From assembly GCA_039924845.1 (NCBI GenBank), contig JBDTAC010000028.1, positions 1-56,330 of the forward strand: DNA of 56,330 bases. The letters run 5' to 3'. Of the stretch, positions 9,122 through 17,249 are shown piece by piece (position 1 is the first letter of the stretch; each line of letters starts with the position of its first letter). The stretch comes from Bacteroidia bacterium. Lineage in GTDB: Bacteria; Bacteroidota; Bacteroidia; DATLTG01. The notes under the pieces are model-generated. The model was not told where the DNA came from. It was given only the letters and a program-made list of their open reading frames with translations, and did no database searches. Position numbers and translations under genes: made by a program.

Positions 9122-9973
9122 ATGCAAGAGTTGCTTAATAATATTAATAACTGGTTTAGCGGAAACCCAATATTAAATTTTGTATTCTTAATATTGGCTA
9201 TTTTAGGAATAATTTTTAGTTTTTATTTCTATTTTAAAAGCAAAAAAACTAAAATACCGATTTATATTGTTAGAACTATAAATCTCATTCGTGAAAGCAT
9301 TAAAAAAATCGAGACTGTAGAAATTTTATATTCCGGAAAAAAAATTGAGAACCTATCAATAACTAAAATTGCTATCTGGAATGATGGCAGGGATACAATT
9401 GAATATACAGATATAGCGCATATAAATCCTTTAAGAATTACAGTGAAGAATAAATTTGATATTCTCGATGCTGAAATTATATTTCAAAAAAATGTTGCAA
9501 ATGATTTTAAAATAAAAATTGAAGAAGACAAGAAATCAGTTTTAATACAATTTGATTTCTTTGATTTTGAGGAAGGTATAGTTGTTCAAATAGCTTATAC
9601 TGGAAATTTTAGTAGTGACGTGAAATTAGAAGGGTCTATTAAATCAGTAAAAGAGGTTATTAGAAAAGGGTTACTCACTTTCAGACTTCCATTTCTTAAT
9701 TTATTATTTCAACCAAATAAAGGCTCTAATTTCAAAAGTCGTACAAATTTGAAAATTATGGGATGGGCATCTATTTTTACTGGAGCTATTTTAATCTTTT
9801 TACCTTACTTTTTGGACTTCAATACCATTAATAATATTGACAAAAAAATTGATTCAACTCTATTTATAGCGAAGATTTTTGTTTTAGTTGGAATTTTGTA
9901 CATGTATATTGGAATAAGATTTTTAAATAGGCGAATACCAAAAGGATTTGACATTTTTGACGAAGAAATTTAA
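9122..9973 (+). CDS. Orphan membrane protein of unknown function
   Basis: A 283-residue protein with one N-terminal membrane segment (about 17-38), a soluble, probably beta-rich domain (about 45-190, with KIAIWNDGRDTI), and two C-terminal membrane segments (about 214-232 and 249-267). I do not recognise a named family. It differs from its neighbours: it is more A-rich, free of the AT-rich palindrome, and stands alone between gene fragments. Its stop codon is followed by 1 bp and then the right inverted repeat. The context suggests an acquired single-gene unit. Function unknown. Confidence 0.7.
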   Translation: MQELLNNINNWFSGNPILNFVFLILAILGIIFSFYFYFKSKKTKIPIYIVRTINLIRESIKKIETVEILYSGKKIENLSITKIAIWNDGRDTIEYTDIAHINPLRITVKNKFDILDAEIIFQKNVANDFKIKIEEDKKSVLIQFDFFDFEEGIVVQIAYTGNFSSDVKLEGSIKSVKEVIRKGLLTFRLPFLNLLFQPNKGSNFKSRTNLKIMGWASIFTGAILIFLPYFLDFNTINNIDKKIDSTLFIAKIFVLVGILYMYIGIRFLNRRIPKGFDIFDEEI

Positions 9974-9995
9974 CACGCCCAACAAGTGTATTGCC
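9971..9995 (-). repeat. Right imperfect inverted repeat, attC-core-like
   Basis: ACGCCCAAC at 9975-9983 starts 2 bp after the stop of the orphan gene and mirrors GTTGGGCGT at 9095-9103. GCCCAAC fits the integron RYYYAAC core. Confidence 0.5.
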
Positions 9996-9996
9996 A

Positions 9997-10197
9997 ATGA
10001 GTAAAACCTTCAACATATATTGCGATGAAAGTTGTCATATAGAAAACGACCATAAACCGTTTATGTTTTTAGGTTCTATAAGCTCTGTGAAAAGATTGAA
10101 TCTCAAACAAAACTTTTAGATGCCTGTTTGTATGCAAATTGTATGCAAATAAAAAATGACTACAATCTTAAAGTCGGTAAGTGGTGCATTTGAGTAG
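9997..10197 (+). pseudogene. Frameshifted, truncated DUF3800 gene
   Basis: ATG 9997 opens FNIYCDESCHIENDHKPFMF, the N-terminal signature of DUF3800 proteins (an RNase H-like fold with an early YxDES motif). The frame stops at TAG 10117 after 40 residues. A second frame from about 10092 continues plausibly (KIESQTKLLDACLYANC, then NLKVGKW, compare the family's EIKW motif) and stops at about 10197, immediately before tRNA-Arg. The gene therefore has at least one frameshift and lacks most of the normal length. DUF3800 genes commonly travel with mobile elements. Confidence 0.65.
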
Positions 10198-10271
<74 letters not shown>

Positions 10272-10302
10272 AAAAAAATATAGCTAATCGTGCAAACAAA
10301 AA

Positions 10303-10323
10303 TTTGAAAAAATAATTTTCAAA
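10303..10323. repeat. AT-rich palindrome copy between two tRNAs
   Basis: TTTGAAAAAATAATTTTCAAA lies in the spacer between tRNA-Pro and tRNA-Arg, where no protein gene ends or starts. Confidence 0.7.
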
Positions 10324-10355
10324 TCAACTCATTTACGAATTAGCTAAAAGTGTTG

Positions 10356-10430
10356 TCGGGGCGGCAAGATTCGAACTTGCGACCTCCTGGTCCCAAACCA
10401 GGCGCGATGACCGGACTACGCTACGCCCCG
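10356..10430 (-). tRNA. tRNA-Pro (TGG)
   Basis: On the minus strand the acceptor CGGGGCG pairs perfectly with CGCCCCG. The anticodon stem CCTGG/CCAGG encloses TTTGGGA with anticodon TGG, and the T-loop TTCGAAT is present. It is probably co-transcribed with tRNA-Arg. Confidence 0.96.
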
Positions 10431-10507
10431 AACTTATACAATAAAACAAAATTAATCGCCTAAATGCGGGCGCAAATGTAGCACATAAATCTAATAATGC
10501 AAAACCT

Positions 10508-12073
10508 TTATTTTCTGGAAATCGCTTCAGCGCATTTTTCGCCGTCAATGGCAGCGGAAATAATTCCTCCTGCATAGCCTGCGCCTTCTCCGCAAGGGTA
10601 AAATCCTTTTATTTGAGGATGTTCGAGTGTTTCTTTATCGCGCGGAATTTTTACAGGCGATGAGGTTCTGGTTTCTACGCCTACAATAACGGCTTCGTTG
10701 GTTAAATAGCGCGGCATTTTTTGTCCGAATATTTTTAATCCTTCTTGTAAAGCTGAGCTGATGGAATGAGGTAATAATTCGTGTAAAGAAGCTGATTTTA
10801 TTCCCGGTTGATACGAGCAAATTGGAAGTGTTGCAGAATTTTTTTTCTGAATGAAATCCATTAAACGTTGTGCTGGAGCCGTTTGTGTTTTTCCACCTGC
10901 TTCAAAAGCCATTTTTTCCAATTCTTGTTGATAATACATTCCTGCCAGAGCACCGTGTTCGCTGTACTTTTTTAAATCGGATACGTCAATGCTCACTACT
11001 AAGCCTGAATTCGCAAAAGGATTGTTGCGTTTGGAAGGCGACCAACCATTGGTTACTACTTGTTCTGGCGCTGTGGCGCAAGGCGCAATAATTCCACCTG
11101 GACACATGCAAAACGAATAAACGCCTTTTCCGCCGGCTTGCGCTACAAGGCTGTAAGGCGCTGCTGGCAAATGCGTACGCGTTTTTTCTACTTCTTCTTC
11201 CGAACAATGGTATTGAATAGAATCAATTAGACTTTGCGGATGTTCCACACGAACGCCCATCGCGAAAGGTTTTGCTTCCAAAAAAATATTTTTTCGATGC
11301 AAGATTTCAAAAATATCTCTGGCGGAATGTCCGGTTGCTAAAATAATTTTATCTGCCAAAAACTCTTTTCCACAAAGCGTTTGAATGCCTTTGAAAAAAT
11401 TATTTTTCAAAATGAAATCGGTGATACGTGTATTAAAATGAATTTCGCCACCTGCTTTTAAAATCGTTTCGCGCATGGCTGCGATGATGTTCGGAAGCTT
11501 ATTGGTGCCGATGTGCGGATGCGCATTGACTAAAATATCTTCGTTGGCGCCGTGTGCTACAAAAATGTCTAAAATCCTAGAAACATCGCCTCTCTTGGTG
11601 GAACGCGTATATAATTTTCCGTCAGAATACGTACCAGCGCCGCCTTCTCCAAAACAATAATTGGAATCGGGATGTACGATGTGTTGTTTGTGAATCGCGG
11701 CTAAATCGCGGCGGCGATCTTTTACATTTTTTCCGCGTTCAATGATAACGGGTTTTTTACCGAGTTCGATCAAGCGCAAAGCGGCAAAAAGTCCAGCTGG
11801 ACCGGCTCCAGCAATTAATACGCTTTCTTTTCCCGATACATCGGGATAATCCGTTTTGAAAATTTTTTTTTCGGGAAGCGGTTCTTGAATATAAGCTTCT
11901 AATTTAAGTTGGATTTTAATGTTTCGAGAACGCGCGTCGATAGAGCGTTTTAATATTTTATACCCACTTATTTGTTCGAGGTCGAAACCGGTGTCTTCCG
12001 AAATTTTTTTTTTCAGAATGCTTTCATCGTCTGCTTCGCGAGGAGAAAGGACAATATTAATTTCTTGAATCAT
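10508..12073 (-). CDS. FAD-dependent dehydrogenase (COG2509-type)
   Basis: A 521-residue flavoprotein. An N-terminal domain of about 80 residues precedes the dinucleotide-binding motif GAGPAGLFAALRLIELG. Further blocks are CFGEGGAGTYSDGKLYTR, IILATGHSARDIF, and the C-terminal PCGEGAGYAGGIISAAIDG typical of this family. The substrate is not established for the family. It is the last gene of a tight minus-strand run after porT (12-bp gap). Two AT-rich palindrome copies are inside the gene at 11276-11297 and 11391-11410, in poorly conserved segments. Confidence 0.85.
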   Translation of the reverse strand: MIQEINIVLSPREADDESILKKKISEDTGFDLEQISGYKILKRSIDARSRNIKIQLKLEAYIQEPLPEKKIFKTDYPDVSGKESVLIAGAGPAGLFAALRLIELGKKPVIIERGKNVKDRRRDLAAIHKQHIVHPDSNYCFGEGGAGTYSDGKLYTRSTKRGDVSRILDIFVAHGANEDILVNAHPHIGTNKLPNIIAAMRETILKAGGEIHFNTRITDFILKNNFFKGIQTLCGKEFLADKIILATGHSARDIFEILHRKNIFLEAKPFAMGVRVEHPQSLIDSIQYHCSEEEVEKTRTHLPAAPYSLVAQAGGKGVYSFCMCPGGIIAPCATAPEQVVTNGWSPSKRNNPFANSGLVVSIDVSDLKKYSEHGALAGMYYQQELEKMAFEAGGKTQTAPAQRLMDFIQKKNSATLPICSYQPGIKSASLHELLPHSISSALQEGLKIFGQKMPRYLTNEAVIVGVETRTSSPVKIPRDKETLEHPQIKGFYPCGEGAGYAGGIISAAIDGEKCAEAISRK

Positions 12074-12085
12074 TTTCGAATAAAA

Positions 12086-12817
12086 TCAGCCTTCAAAAGT
12101 AAAAGAAAGTAGGAAAACTTTGGATTTGAGTTGCTCAATGGAATTGGAAAAAACAGTATGATCATTAACCAAAACATTGTTAATTCCAGTAGATAATTTC
12201 CCTTCAATTCCGAATTTAAAATAAGGTAAATAAAATTCAACGCCAGCGCCAAATTCGTAGCCCCAATCGGGTTTTACCAATTTTACAATTTGTGTCCGAG
12301 GATCTTCAGTATTCGTGGCATTTCGCTGTGAAGCCAAATCAATAATGTATTTAAAACCGCCCAGAATATACGCGGAAGCGTTTTGATACCGAGCAGATCG
12401 TAATTTTAAATCAATCGGAAAATCCAAAAAAGTAGAAGCTACCTTTTTTACCCATTGAAGAGTATCTTTTTTTCCATCTATTTGATAGGTTAAATCGCGC
12501 TGTGAAAAAGACAAATCTGGTAAAAAGCGAATGGTCAAATAACGTTGCAAACGCACATCCGAAATGATGCCGAGATTAAAGCCCAATTCAGGCGATGCAA
12601 GCACGGAACGGACAGAATCATTACTGGGCATATTGGCTTCTTGAATAATAAAATTGGTGGAATTAGCAGCCAAACTAAATCCGAAGTGTAATACTTCGTT
12701 CTCGTATTTCGGCAAATTTTCGACACCATGCGGATCGCCCTGTGCCATCAGCGTTCCGCTGATGCAACAAATACCAATAAGAAAAATTATTTTTTGGAAA
12801 TTCAATTTTTTATTCAC
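12086..12817 (-). CDS. porT: PorT-type outer-membrane protein of the type IX secretion system
   Basis: A 243-residue outer-membrane beta-barrel with a signal peptide ending near LMAQGDPHG. PorT (SprT) is needed for type IX secretion and gliding in Bacteroidota. The call rests on barrel-like alternation, features such as VENLPKYE near the mature N-terminus and FDFPIDLK-like LDFPIDLKLRS, and position directly downstream of menG/ubiE, an arrangement well known for porT. The likely start is GTG (12815-12817), as no nearby in-frame ATG precedes the signal peptide. The two proteins with type IX sorting domains at 36-40 kb would be clients. Confidence 0.75.
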   Translation of the reverse strand: MNKKLNFQKIIFLIGICCISGTLMAQGDPHGVENLPKYENEVLHFGFSLAANSTNFIIQEANMPSNDSVRSVLASPELGFNLGIISDVRLQRYLTIRFLPDLSFSQRDLTYQIDGKKDTLQWVKKVASTFLDFPIDLKLRSARYQNASAYILGGFKYIIDLASQRNATNTEDPRTQIVKLVKPDWGYEFGAGVEFYLPYFKFGIEGKLSTGINNVLVNDHTVFSNSIEQLKSKVFLLSFTFEG

Positions 12818-12864
12818 TAAAATTAGCTTGTGTAACGTAGAAAAACAGATAATATTTTAGCTCC

Positions 12865-13593
12865 TTATTTTTCTCCAACATAAATAGAAGCAATTCCTTT
12901 ACTCAATGGGTAACACAAGGTGTTTTTAAAACCTATTTTTTGCATGATTTCTAAAAAAGCATTTCCAGCAGGAAAAGCATTTACCGATTCGGGCAAATAA
13001 TTGTACGCTGCTTTGTCTTTCGAAAAATATTTTCCCAACAGCGGACAAATTTTCAAAAAATAAAATTCATACAATTGTTTTATTGGAAATGCTGTAGGTT
13101 TTGAAAATTCAAGCACCACAAACATTCCGTCCTTTTGTAAAACGCGGTAAATTTCACTCAATCCTTTTTCTAAATTTTCAAAATTACGAACGCCAAAACC
13201 TACTGTAATTGCATCAAAATAAGCATCTTCAAAAATTAAATTTTCAGAATCTCCTAATTGTAAATCAATTAAATCTGTTAATTTTTTTTTCGTAATTTTT
13301 TCTTTTCCGAATTTCAACATACTTTCGGAAATATCAATTCCGATTATTTTTTCAGGATGTAAACGCGTTGCTTCAATAGCAAAATCAGCTGTACCGGTTG
13401 CAATATCTAATATCCGTTTCGGCGATTTTTTTTTCAATAAACGAATCGCTTTTTTTCGCCATAAAATATGAATGCCCAATGATAACAAGTTGTTCAGGAA
13501 ATCGTAACGCGGCGCAATGGCATTAAACATTTGTGCTACTTGTTCTTTCTTTCCAGATTCACTGTTTTTGTAAGGCGTAACGACTGCGTTCAT
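12865..13593 (-). CDS. menG: Demethylmenaquinone methyltransferase (UbiE/MenG)
   Basis: Class I SAM methyltransferase, 242 residues, that carries out the last step of menaquinone synthesis. SAM motif I reads ILDIATGTADFAIEA, and the later blocks VGFGVRNFENLEKGLSEIYRVL and LEFSKP are diagnostic for UbiE. It is co-oriented with the heptose kinase upstream (13-bp gap) and porT downstream (47 bp). It supplies the quinone for the respiratory genes at 19.8-23.8 kb. Confidence 0.95.
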   Translation of the reverse strand: MNAVVTPYKNSESGKKEQVAQMFNAIAPRYDFLNNLLSLGIHILWRKKAIRLLKKKSPKRILDIATGTADFAIEATRLHPEKIIGIDISESMLKFGKEKITKKKLTDLIDLQLGDSENLIFEDAYFDAITVGFGVRNFENLEKGLSEIYRVLQKDGMFVVLEFSKPTAFPIKQLYEFYFLKICPLLGKYFSKDKAAYNYLPESVNAFPAGNAFLEIMQKIGFKNTLCYPLSKGIASIYVGEK

Positions 13594-13597
13594 GGTG

Positions 13598-13618
13598 TTT
13601 GAAAAATTATTTTTCGGA
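13598..13618. repeat. AT-rich palindrome spanning the stop codon of rfaE1
   Basis: The copy fills the 13-bp gap between rfaE1 and menG and supplies the rfaE1 TAA (13607-13609 on +, read on -). Confidence 0.7.
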
Positions 13619-14608
13619 GAACAAAATAATGGCTTCTTTCAATAATTGTTTTTTATCAATCGGCACAACGCCTACGCGCTCACACACCAAACCGCCTGCG
13701 AGGTTGGAAAGAGTTGCTACGGTTTCCACATCTTGATCCATCGCTGCGCAAAGTGCCGCAACGCTGATAACAGTATCGCCAGCACCCGAAACATCTGCAA
13801 TGTTGCGGATATGAGCGGGAATTAGTTTTTTTGTTTTTTTATTATTGACGTAAATTCCTTGCTCCGAAAGGGTAATAAGTGCAGTGTCAATTTTTTGTTT
13901 GGCACGAAATTGATCTACGATTTTTTTTAATTCTTTGATATTCGAATGATTGAAATCGTTTTTTAAACCTTCTTTTAATTCTTTCAAATTGGGCTTAAAC
14001 AAAGAAACTCCTTTGTAATGATGGAAATTTTTTTTCTTCGGATCTACTACTGTAGGAATATTTTTTTGTTTCGCGATGCGTACAATTTCGCTAATCAAAT
14101 CGGCTGTTATCAAGCCTTTGTCGTAATCTTCAAAAATAATAACATCAATTTTCTCGTGAATGATTAAATAGGAAATCCGGAAAAGTAATTGTTCGGTTTC
14201 CACGCTGCTGATGTTTGATTCTATCTCTTCATCAATTCGTAATAATTGGTGATTGTTACCTAAAACTCTTGTTTTTACAGTGGTAATACGATTTCTACTT
14301 TTTAAAATTCCTTTCGGACTTAATTTTTGCTTTTTCAATAAATCAAGAAACAATTGTCCTTGTGCATCCACGCCAATTACCGAACATAAAATAGGCGTTG
14401 CGCCCAAGGCTTGTACGTTCAAAGCCACGTTGGCTGCGCCTCCCAAGCGATGTTCTTTCTTTTGAATGGTAACGACCGGAACGGGAGCTTCCGGCGAAAT
14501 ACGATTAACTTTTCCCCATAAATAGGAATCAATCATCACATCTCCGATGATGAGTACGTTCAAATCATCAAAGGAATCGAAAAGACTGTTGAGTGCGTGT
14601 GTTGTCAA
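13607..14608 (-). CDS. rfaE1: D-glycero-beta-D-manno-heptose-7-phosphate kinase (PfkB family)
   Basis: A 333-residue kinase of the ribokinase/PfkB family, the kinase half of HldE, in ADP-heptose synthesis for lipopolysaccharide core. Evidence includes VLIIGDVMIDSYLWG, RISPEAPVPVV, RLGGAANVALNV and the PfkB signature DVSGAGDTVISVAALCAA with the catalytic Asp. The C-terminal adenylyltransferase domain of enterobacterial HldE is absent, as is usual where the two activities are on separate genes. It starts at TTG (14606-14608 on -). A palindrome copy lies upstream at 14609-14628. Confidence 0.85.
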   Translation of the reverse strand: MTTHALNSLFDSFDDLNVLIIGDVMIDSYLWGKVNRISPEAPVPVVTIQKKEHRLGGAANVALNVQALGATPILCSVIGVDAQGQLFLDLLKKQKLSPKGILKSRNRITTVKTRVLGNNHQLLRIDEEIESNISSVETEQLLFRISYLIIHEKIDVIIFEDYDKGLITADLISEIVRIAKQKNIPTVVDPKKKNFHHYKGVSLFKPNLKELKEGLKNDFNHSNIKELKKIVDQFRAKQKIDTALITLSEQGIYVNNKKTKKLIPAHIRNIADVSGAGDTVISVAALCAAMDQDVETVATLSNLAGGLVCERVGVVPIDKKQLLKEAIILFSEK

Positions 14609-14628
14609 TGGAAAAATATTTTTTTAGA
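14609..14628. repeat. AT-rich palindrome copy between aspartate aminotransferase gene and rfaE1
   Basis: Fills the 15-bp intergenic gap and overlaps the aminotransferase stop codon. Confidence 0.6.
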
Positions 14629-15817
14629 TGAGTTCTGAAAGAGCTTGTTTCATTCTTTTTAAGGCTTCGATTAATTTTTCTTCGGAAGCAGCATAGGAAA
14701 ATCGCACATGGTTATCATCGCCGAAAGCGGCACCAGGAACGATGGCTACGTGGGCTTTTTCCAATAAATAAAAACACAAATCGGTGCCGTTGTTTACGAT
14801 AAATGTTCCATTTTTTTTTCCGAAATAATAACTTACTTCTGGAAAAACATAAAAAGCACCATCGGGTAAATTGGTTTTAAATCCCGGAATTTCGTTCATC
14901 TTTTCCAACACAATATCTCTGCGCTTTTTAAAGGCATCGCGCATCGGAAAAGTAATGGAAGGATCCAGTTCAACTGCTTTGTGAACGGCTTTTTGAGCGA
15001 TGGAACACGTAGCAGAAGTAATTTGTCCTTGCATTTTATCACAGGCTTGCGCAATCCATTTTGGTGCGCCAATATAACCCACTCTCCAGCCCGTCATCGC
15101 GAAACCTTTTGAAGCTCCGTTTACAGTAATCACTCGGTCTTTGATGAAATCAAATTGTGCCATACTTTCGTGTTTGCCAACGAAATTAATGTGTTCGTAA
15201 ATTTCATCCGAAATAATGTACACGTCCGGATGTTGCACAATTACTTCAGCAATCGCTTTCAATTCATCTCTTGTATATACCGTTCCTGTTGGATTACAGG
15301 GCGTACTAAAAATCATTAAGCGTGTTTTGGGCGTAATGGCTGCGGCAATTTGTGCAGCATTTACTTTAAAATTAGTAGCAATGGAAGCAGGAATAAGCAC
15401 CGTTTTTCCTTCGGCTAATTTGATAATCTCTAAATAACTCACCCAATAGGGAACGGGAATTAATACTTCATCACCTGGATTTATAAGGCTTAACACCACA
15501 TTGGCGATGGATTGTTTGGCGCCGGTAGAAACCACAATTTCATCGGCGGTATACTCCAAATTATTATCGCGTTTAAATTTTTTAGCGATGGCTTCGCGCA
15601 ACTCTAAATAGCCCGAAACATGCGTGTAATAACTGAAATTATCATCAATCGCTTTTTTGGCTGCATCTTTTATTGGTTGCGGAGTGGTAAAATCAGGTTC
15701 GCCTAAACTTAAACTGATAATATCAATGCCTTGCGCAATCAATTCGCGACTTTTCCTTGCCATGGCAATGGTTTGCGATTCAGACAAGCTGTTAATTCTG
15801 TCGGAAAGTTTATTCAT
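14624..15817 (-). CDS. aspC: Pyridoxal-phosphate aminotransferase, aspartate type
   Basis: A 397-residue class I/II aminotransferase. The PLP-binding Lys lies in NGASKGFAMTGWRVGY, with conserved STPCNPTGTVY, SDEIYEHI and the C-terminal RFSYAASEEKL carrying the substrate-carboxylate Arg. The I-gamma type aspartate aminotransferase is the best guess; other amino donors cannot be excluded. First gene of the five-gene minus-strand run (aspC, rfaE1, menG, porT, FAD dehydrogenase). Confidence 0.85.
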   Translation of the reverse strand: MNKLSDRINSLSESQTIAMARKSRELIAQGIDIISLSLGEPDFTTPQPIKDAAKKAIDDNFSYYTHVSGYLELREAIAKKFKRDNNLEYTADEIVVSTGAKQSIANVVLSLINPGDEVLIPVPYWVSYLEIIKLAEGKTVLIPASIATNFKVNAAQIAAAITPKTRLMIFSTPCNPTGTVYTRDELKAIAEVIVQHPDVYIISDEIYEHINFVGKHESMAQFDFIKDRVITVNGASKGFAMTGWRVGYIGAPKWIAQACDKMQGQITSATCSIAQKAVHKAVELDPSITFPMRDAFKKRRDIVLEKMNEIPGFKTNLPDGAFYVFPEVSYYFGKKNGTFIVNNGTDLCFYLLEKAHVAIVPGAAFGDDNHVRFSYAASEEKLIEALKRMKQALSELI

Positions 15818-15932
15818 ACACGCTGCGTTTTTTGCTCGGCAAAGCTACTAAAAATGTATAGGAAATGAAAAATTGATTTAAAAGTTTAAAGATGTGCAGA
15901 TGTACCAATCGACTTCATCATGACATTTACGT

Positions 15933-15956
15933 CTTCAAAAAAATAATTTTTCAAAC
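15933..15956. repeat. AT-rich palindrome copy in the aspC-queD divergent gap
   Basis: Near-consensus copy in a 299-bp divergent intergenic region, so it is not at a transcript end. A degenerate second copy (T-tract interrupted by G) lies at 15981-16001. Confidence 0.75.
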
Positions 15957-15963
15957 TCAAAAA

Positions 15964-16065
15964 ATGTTAAAAGAAAAGCCTTTCAAAAAAATAAGTTTTC
16001 GTGAAGATACAAATGATTTTTTCTGTGAAGAGTCGGTTTTTTTTCAAAAAAAATCTGTAAAATAA
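15964..16065 (+). CDS. Possible 33-residue small ORF
   Basis: ATG 15964 to TAA 16065 encodes a Lys/Phe-rich 33-residue peptide (starts MLKEKPFKKISF). There is no recognised family. It overlaps the degenerate palindrome, which makes Lys/Phe-rich translations likely by composition. Probably not a gene, but it is the only open frame in the gap. Confidence 0.15.
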   Translation: MLKEKPFKKISFREDTNDFFCEESVFFQKKSVK

Positions 16066-16091
16066 AAAGGATTTATATTATTATTTCCTCT

Positions 16092-16099
16092 TATATTTG
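16092..16099 (+). promoter_or_regulatory. Candidate -7 box for queD
   Basis: TATATTTG is an exact TAnnTTTG match 17 bp before the queD ATG. A -33 TTG is not obvious. Confidence 0.5.
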
Positions 16100-16116
16100 C
16101 AGCCAATTTTTTAACT

Positions 16117-16530
16117 ATGGTTTACATCACACGCAGAGAGCATTTTAATGCCGCCCACAAGGTTTTCAATCCGAATTGGGACGATGAAAAAAACATCGAA
16201 ATATTCGGAAAATGTGCTAATCCGAATTGGCACGGACATAATTATACACTTTTTGTTACCGTCAAAGGTGATCCGGATAAAGAGACCGGATTTGTAGCGG
16301 ATTTAAAACAATTGAGCACAATTATAAAAAAATACGTGGTGGATGTGATGGATCATAAAAATGTAAATTTGGATGTGTCTTTTATGAAAAATAAAATGGC
16401 AACTACCGAAAATATTTCCATTGCCATTTGGGAACAATTAGAAACTCCCATTAATAAATTAGGCTGTAAGTTGCATTGCGTAAAATTGCACGAAACAGAA
16501 AATAATTACGTAGAATATTTCGGGAAATAA
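16117..16530 (+). CDS. queD: 6-carboxytetrahydropterin synthase / PTPS family
   Basis: A 137-residue T-fold enzyme acting on dihydroneopterin triphosphate. Zinc ligands are visible as the His in FNAAHKVF and the pair in WHGHNY, and the catalytic Cys is in GKCANPNWHGHNY. A Glu in LHETENNY binds the pterin. Next to folE, which makes its substrate, it fits queuosine or pterin synthesis. QueD and eukaryote-like PTPS cannot be separated from sequence alone. It is probably transcribed together with folE (50-bp gap containing a palindrome). Confidence 0.85.
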   Translation: MVYITRREHFNAAHKVFNPNWDDEKNIEIFGKCANPNWHGHNYTLFVTVKGDPDKETGFVADLKQLSTIIKKYVVDVMDHKNVNLDVSFMKNKMATTENISIAIWEQLETPINKLGCKLHCVKLHETENNYVEYFGK

Positions 16531-16535
16531 ATACA

Positions 16536-16558
16536 CTCGAAAAAATATTTTTTCAAAC
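16536..16558. repeat. AT-rich palindrome copy between queD and folE
   Basis: CTCG, A-tract, TA, T-tract, CAAAC; lies inside the gap of a likely operon. Confidence 0.75.
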
Positions 16559-16580
16559 ACTCTTTTTAGAAGATAAATAG

Positions 16581-17180
16581 ATGAGCGGATATAAGAAATT
16601 GGATGAATACGATGTTCCAAAAACCTTAAAATTGGCGGACAATTATAAATCAGTTATTGAAACAATCGGTGAAGATGCTTCGCGCGAAGGTTTGCTAAAA
16701 ACGCCTGAAAGAGCTGCAAAAGCAATCCAATTTTTGACAAGCGGACATTGTTTAAATCCGGCTGACATATTAAAGTCTGCTATGTTTACTGATAAATACC
16801 AGCAAATGGTAATTGTGAAAGACATTGAAGTGTATTCTTTGTGCGAACATCATATTTTACCTTTCTTCGGAAAGGCGCACGTAGCTTATATTCCCAACGG
16901 ACACATTGTAGGATTGAGTAAAATTCCGCGTGTGGTGGATGCTTTCGCCAGACGATTACAAGTGCAAGAACGTTTGACAACCGAAATCAGAGATTGCATT
17001 CAGGAAACATTAAAACCGCTCGGAGTAGCTGTGGTTATTGAGTGTTCGCATTTGTGTATGCAAATGCGCGGCATCCAAAAACAAAATTCCGTTACTACCA
17101 CTTCTGCATTTACGGGTGAATTTTTAAAAGATCCTACTCGAAAAGAATTTATCAGCTTAATTGGTTCTAAATTGCATTAA
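16581..17180 (+). CDS. folE: GTP cyclohydrolase I
   Basis: A 199-residue enzyme that opens GTP to dihydroneopterin triphosphate, feeding folate and, with QueD, queuosine or pterins. Zinc site residues are visible in [12 protein letters not shown] and [10 protein letters not shown], and [22 protein letters not shown] is a family signature. Full length. A distinct -7 box downstream suggests that the next gene has its own promoter. Confidence 0.97.
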   Translation: MSGYKKLDEYDVPKTLKLADNYKSVIETIGEDASREGLLKTPERAAKAIQFLTSGHCLNPADILKSAMFTDKYQQMVIVKDIEVYSLCEHHILPFFGKAHVAYIPNGHIVGLSKIPRVVDAFARRLQVQERLTTEIRDCIQETLKPLGVAVVIECSHLCMQMRGIQKQNSVTTTSAFTGEFLKDPTRKEFISLIGSKLH

Positions 17181-17186
17181 AAATTG

Positions 17187-17194
17187 TACTTTTG
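17187..17194 (+). promoter_or_regulatory. Candidate -7 box for the Bax inhibitor-1 family gene
   Basis: TACTTTTG is an exact TAnnTTTG match 55 bp before the ATG. Confidence 0.45.
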
Positions 17195-17208
17195 TATCGT
17201 AAAAACAA

Positions 17209-17230
17209 TTCGAAAAAATATTTTTTCAAA
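17209..17230. repeat. AT-rich palindrome copy in the 5' leader of the BI-1 gene
   Basis: TTCG, A-tract, TA, T-tract, CAAA, between the -7 box and the ATG, so it would be transcribed in the leader. Confidence 0.75.
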
Positions 17231-17249
17231 CCCTTAAAAAAATAAAATA

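Noticed and set aside
9085-9995. A true integron cassette array
   Set aside because: Only single core-like sites are visible on each side. There is no full attC hairpin, no integrase and no second cassette. I kept it as attC-like repeats only.
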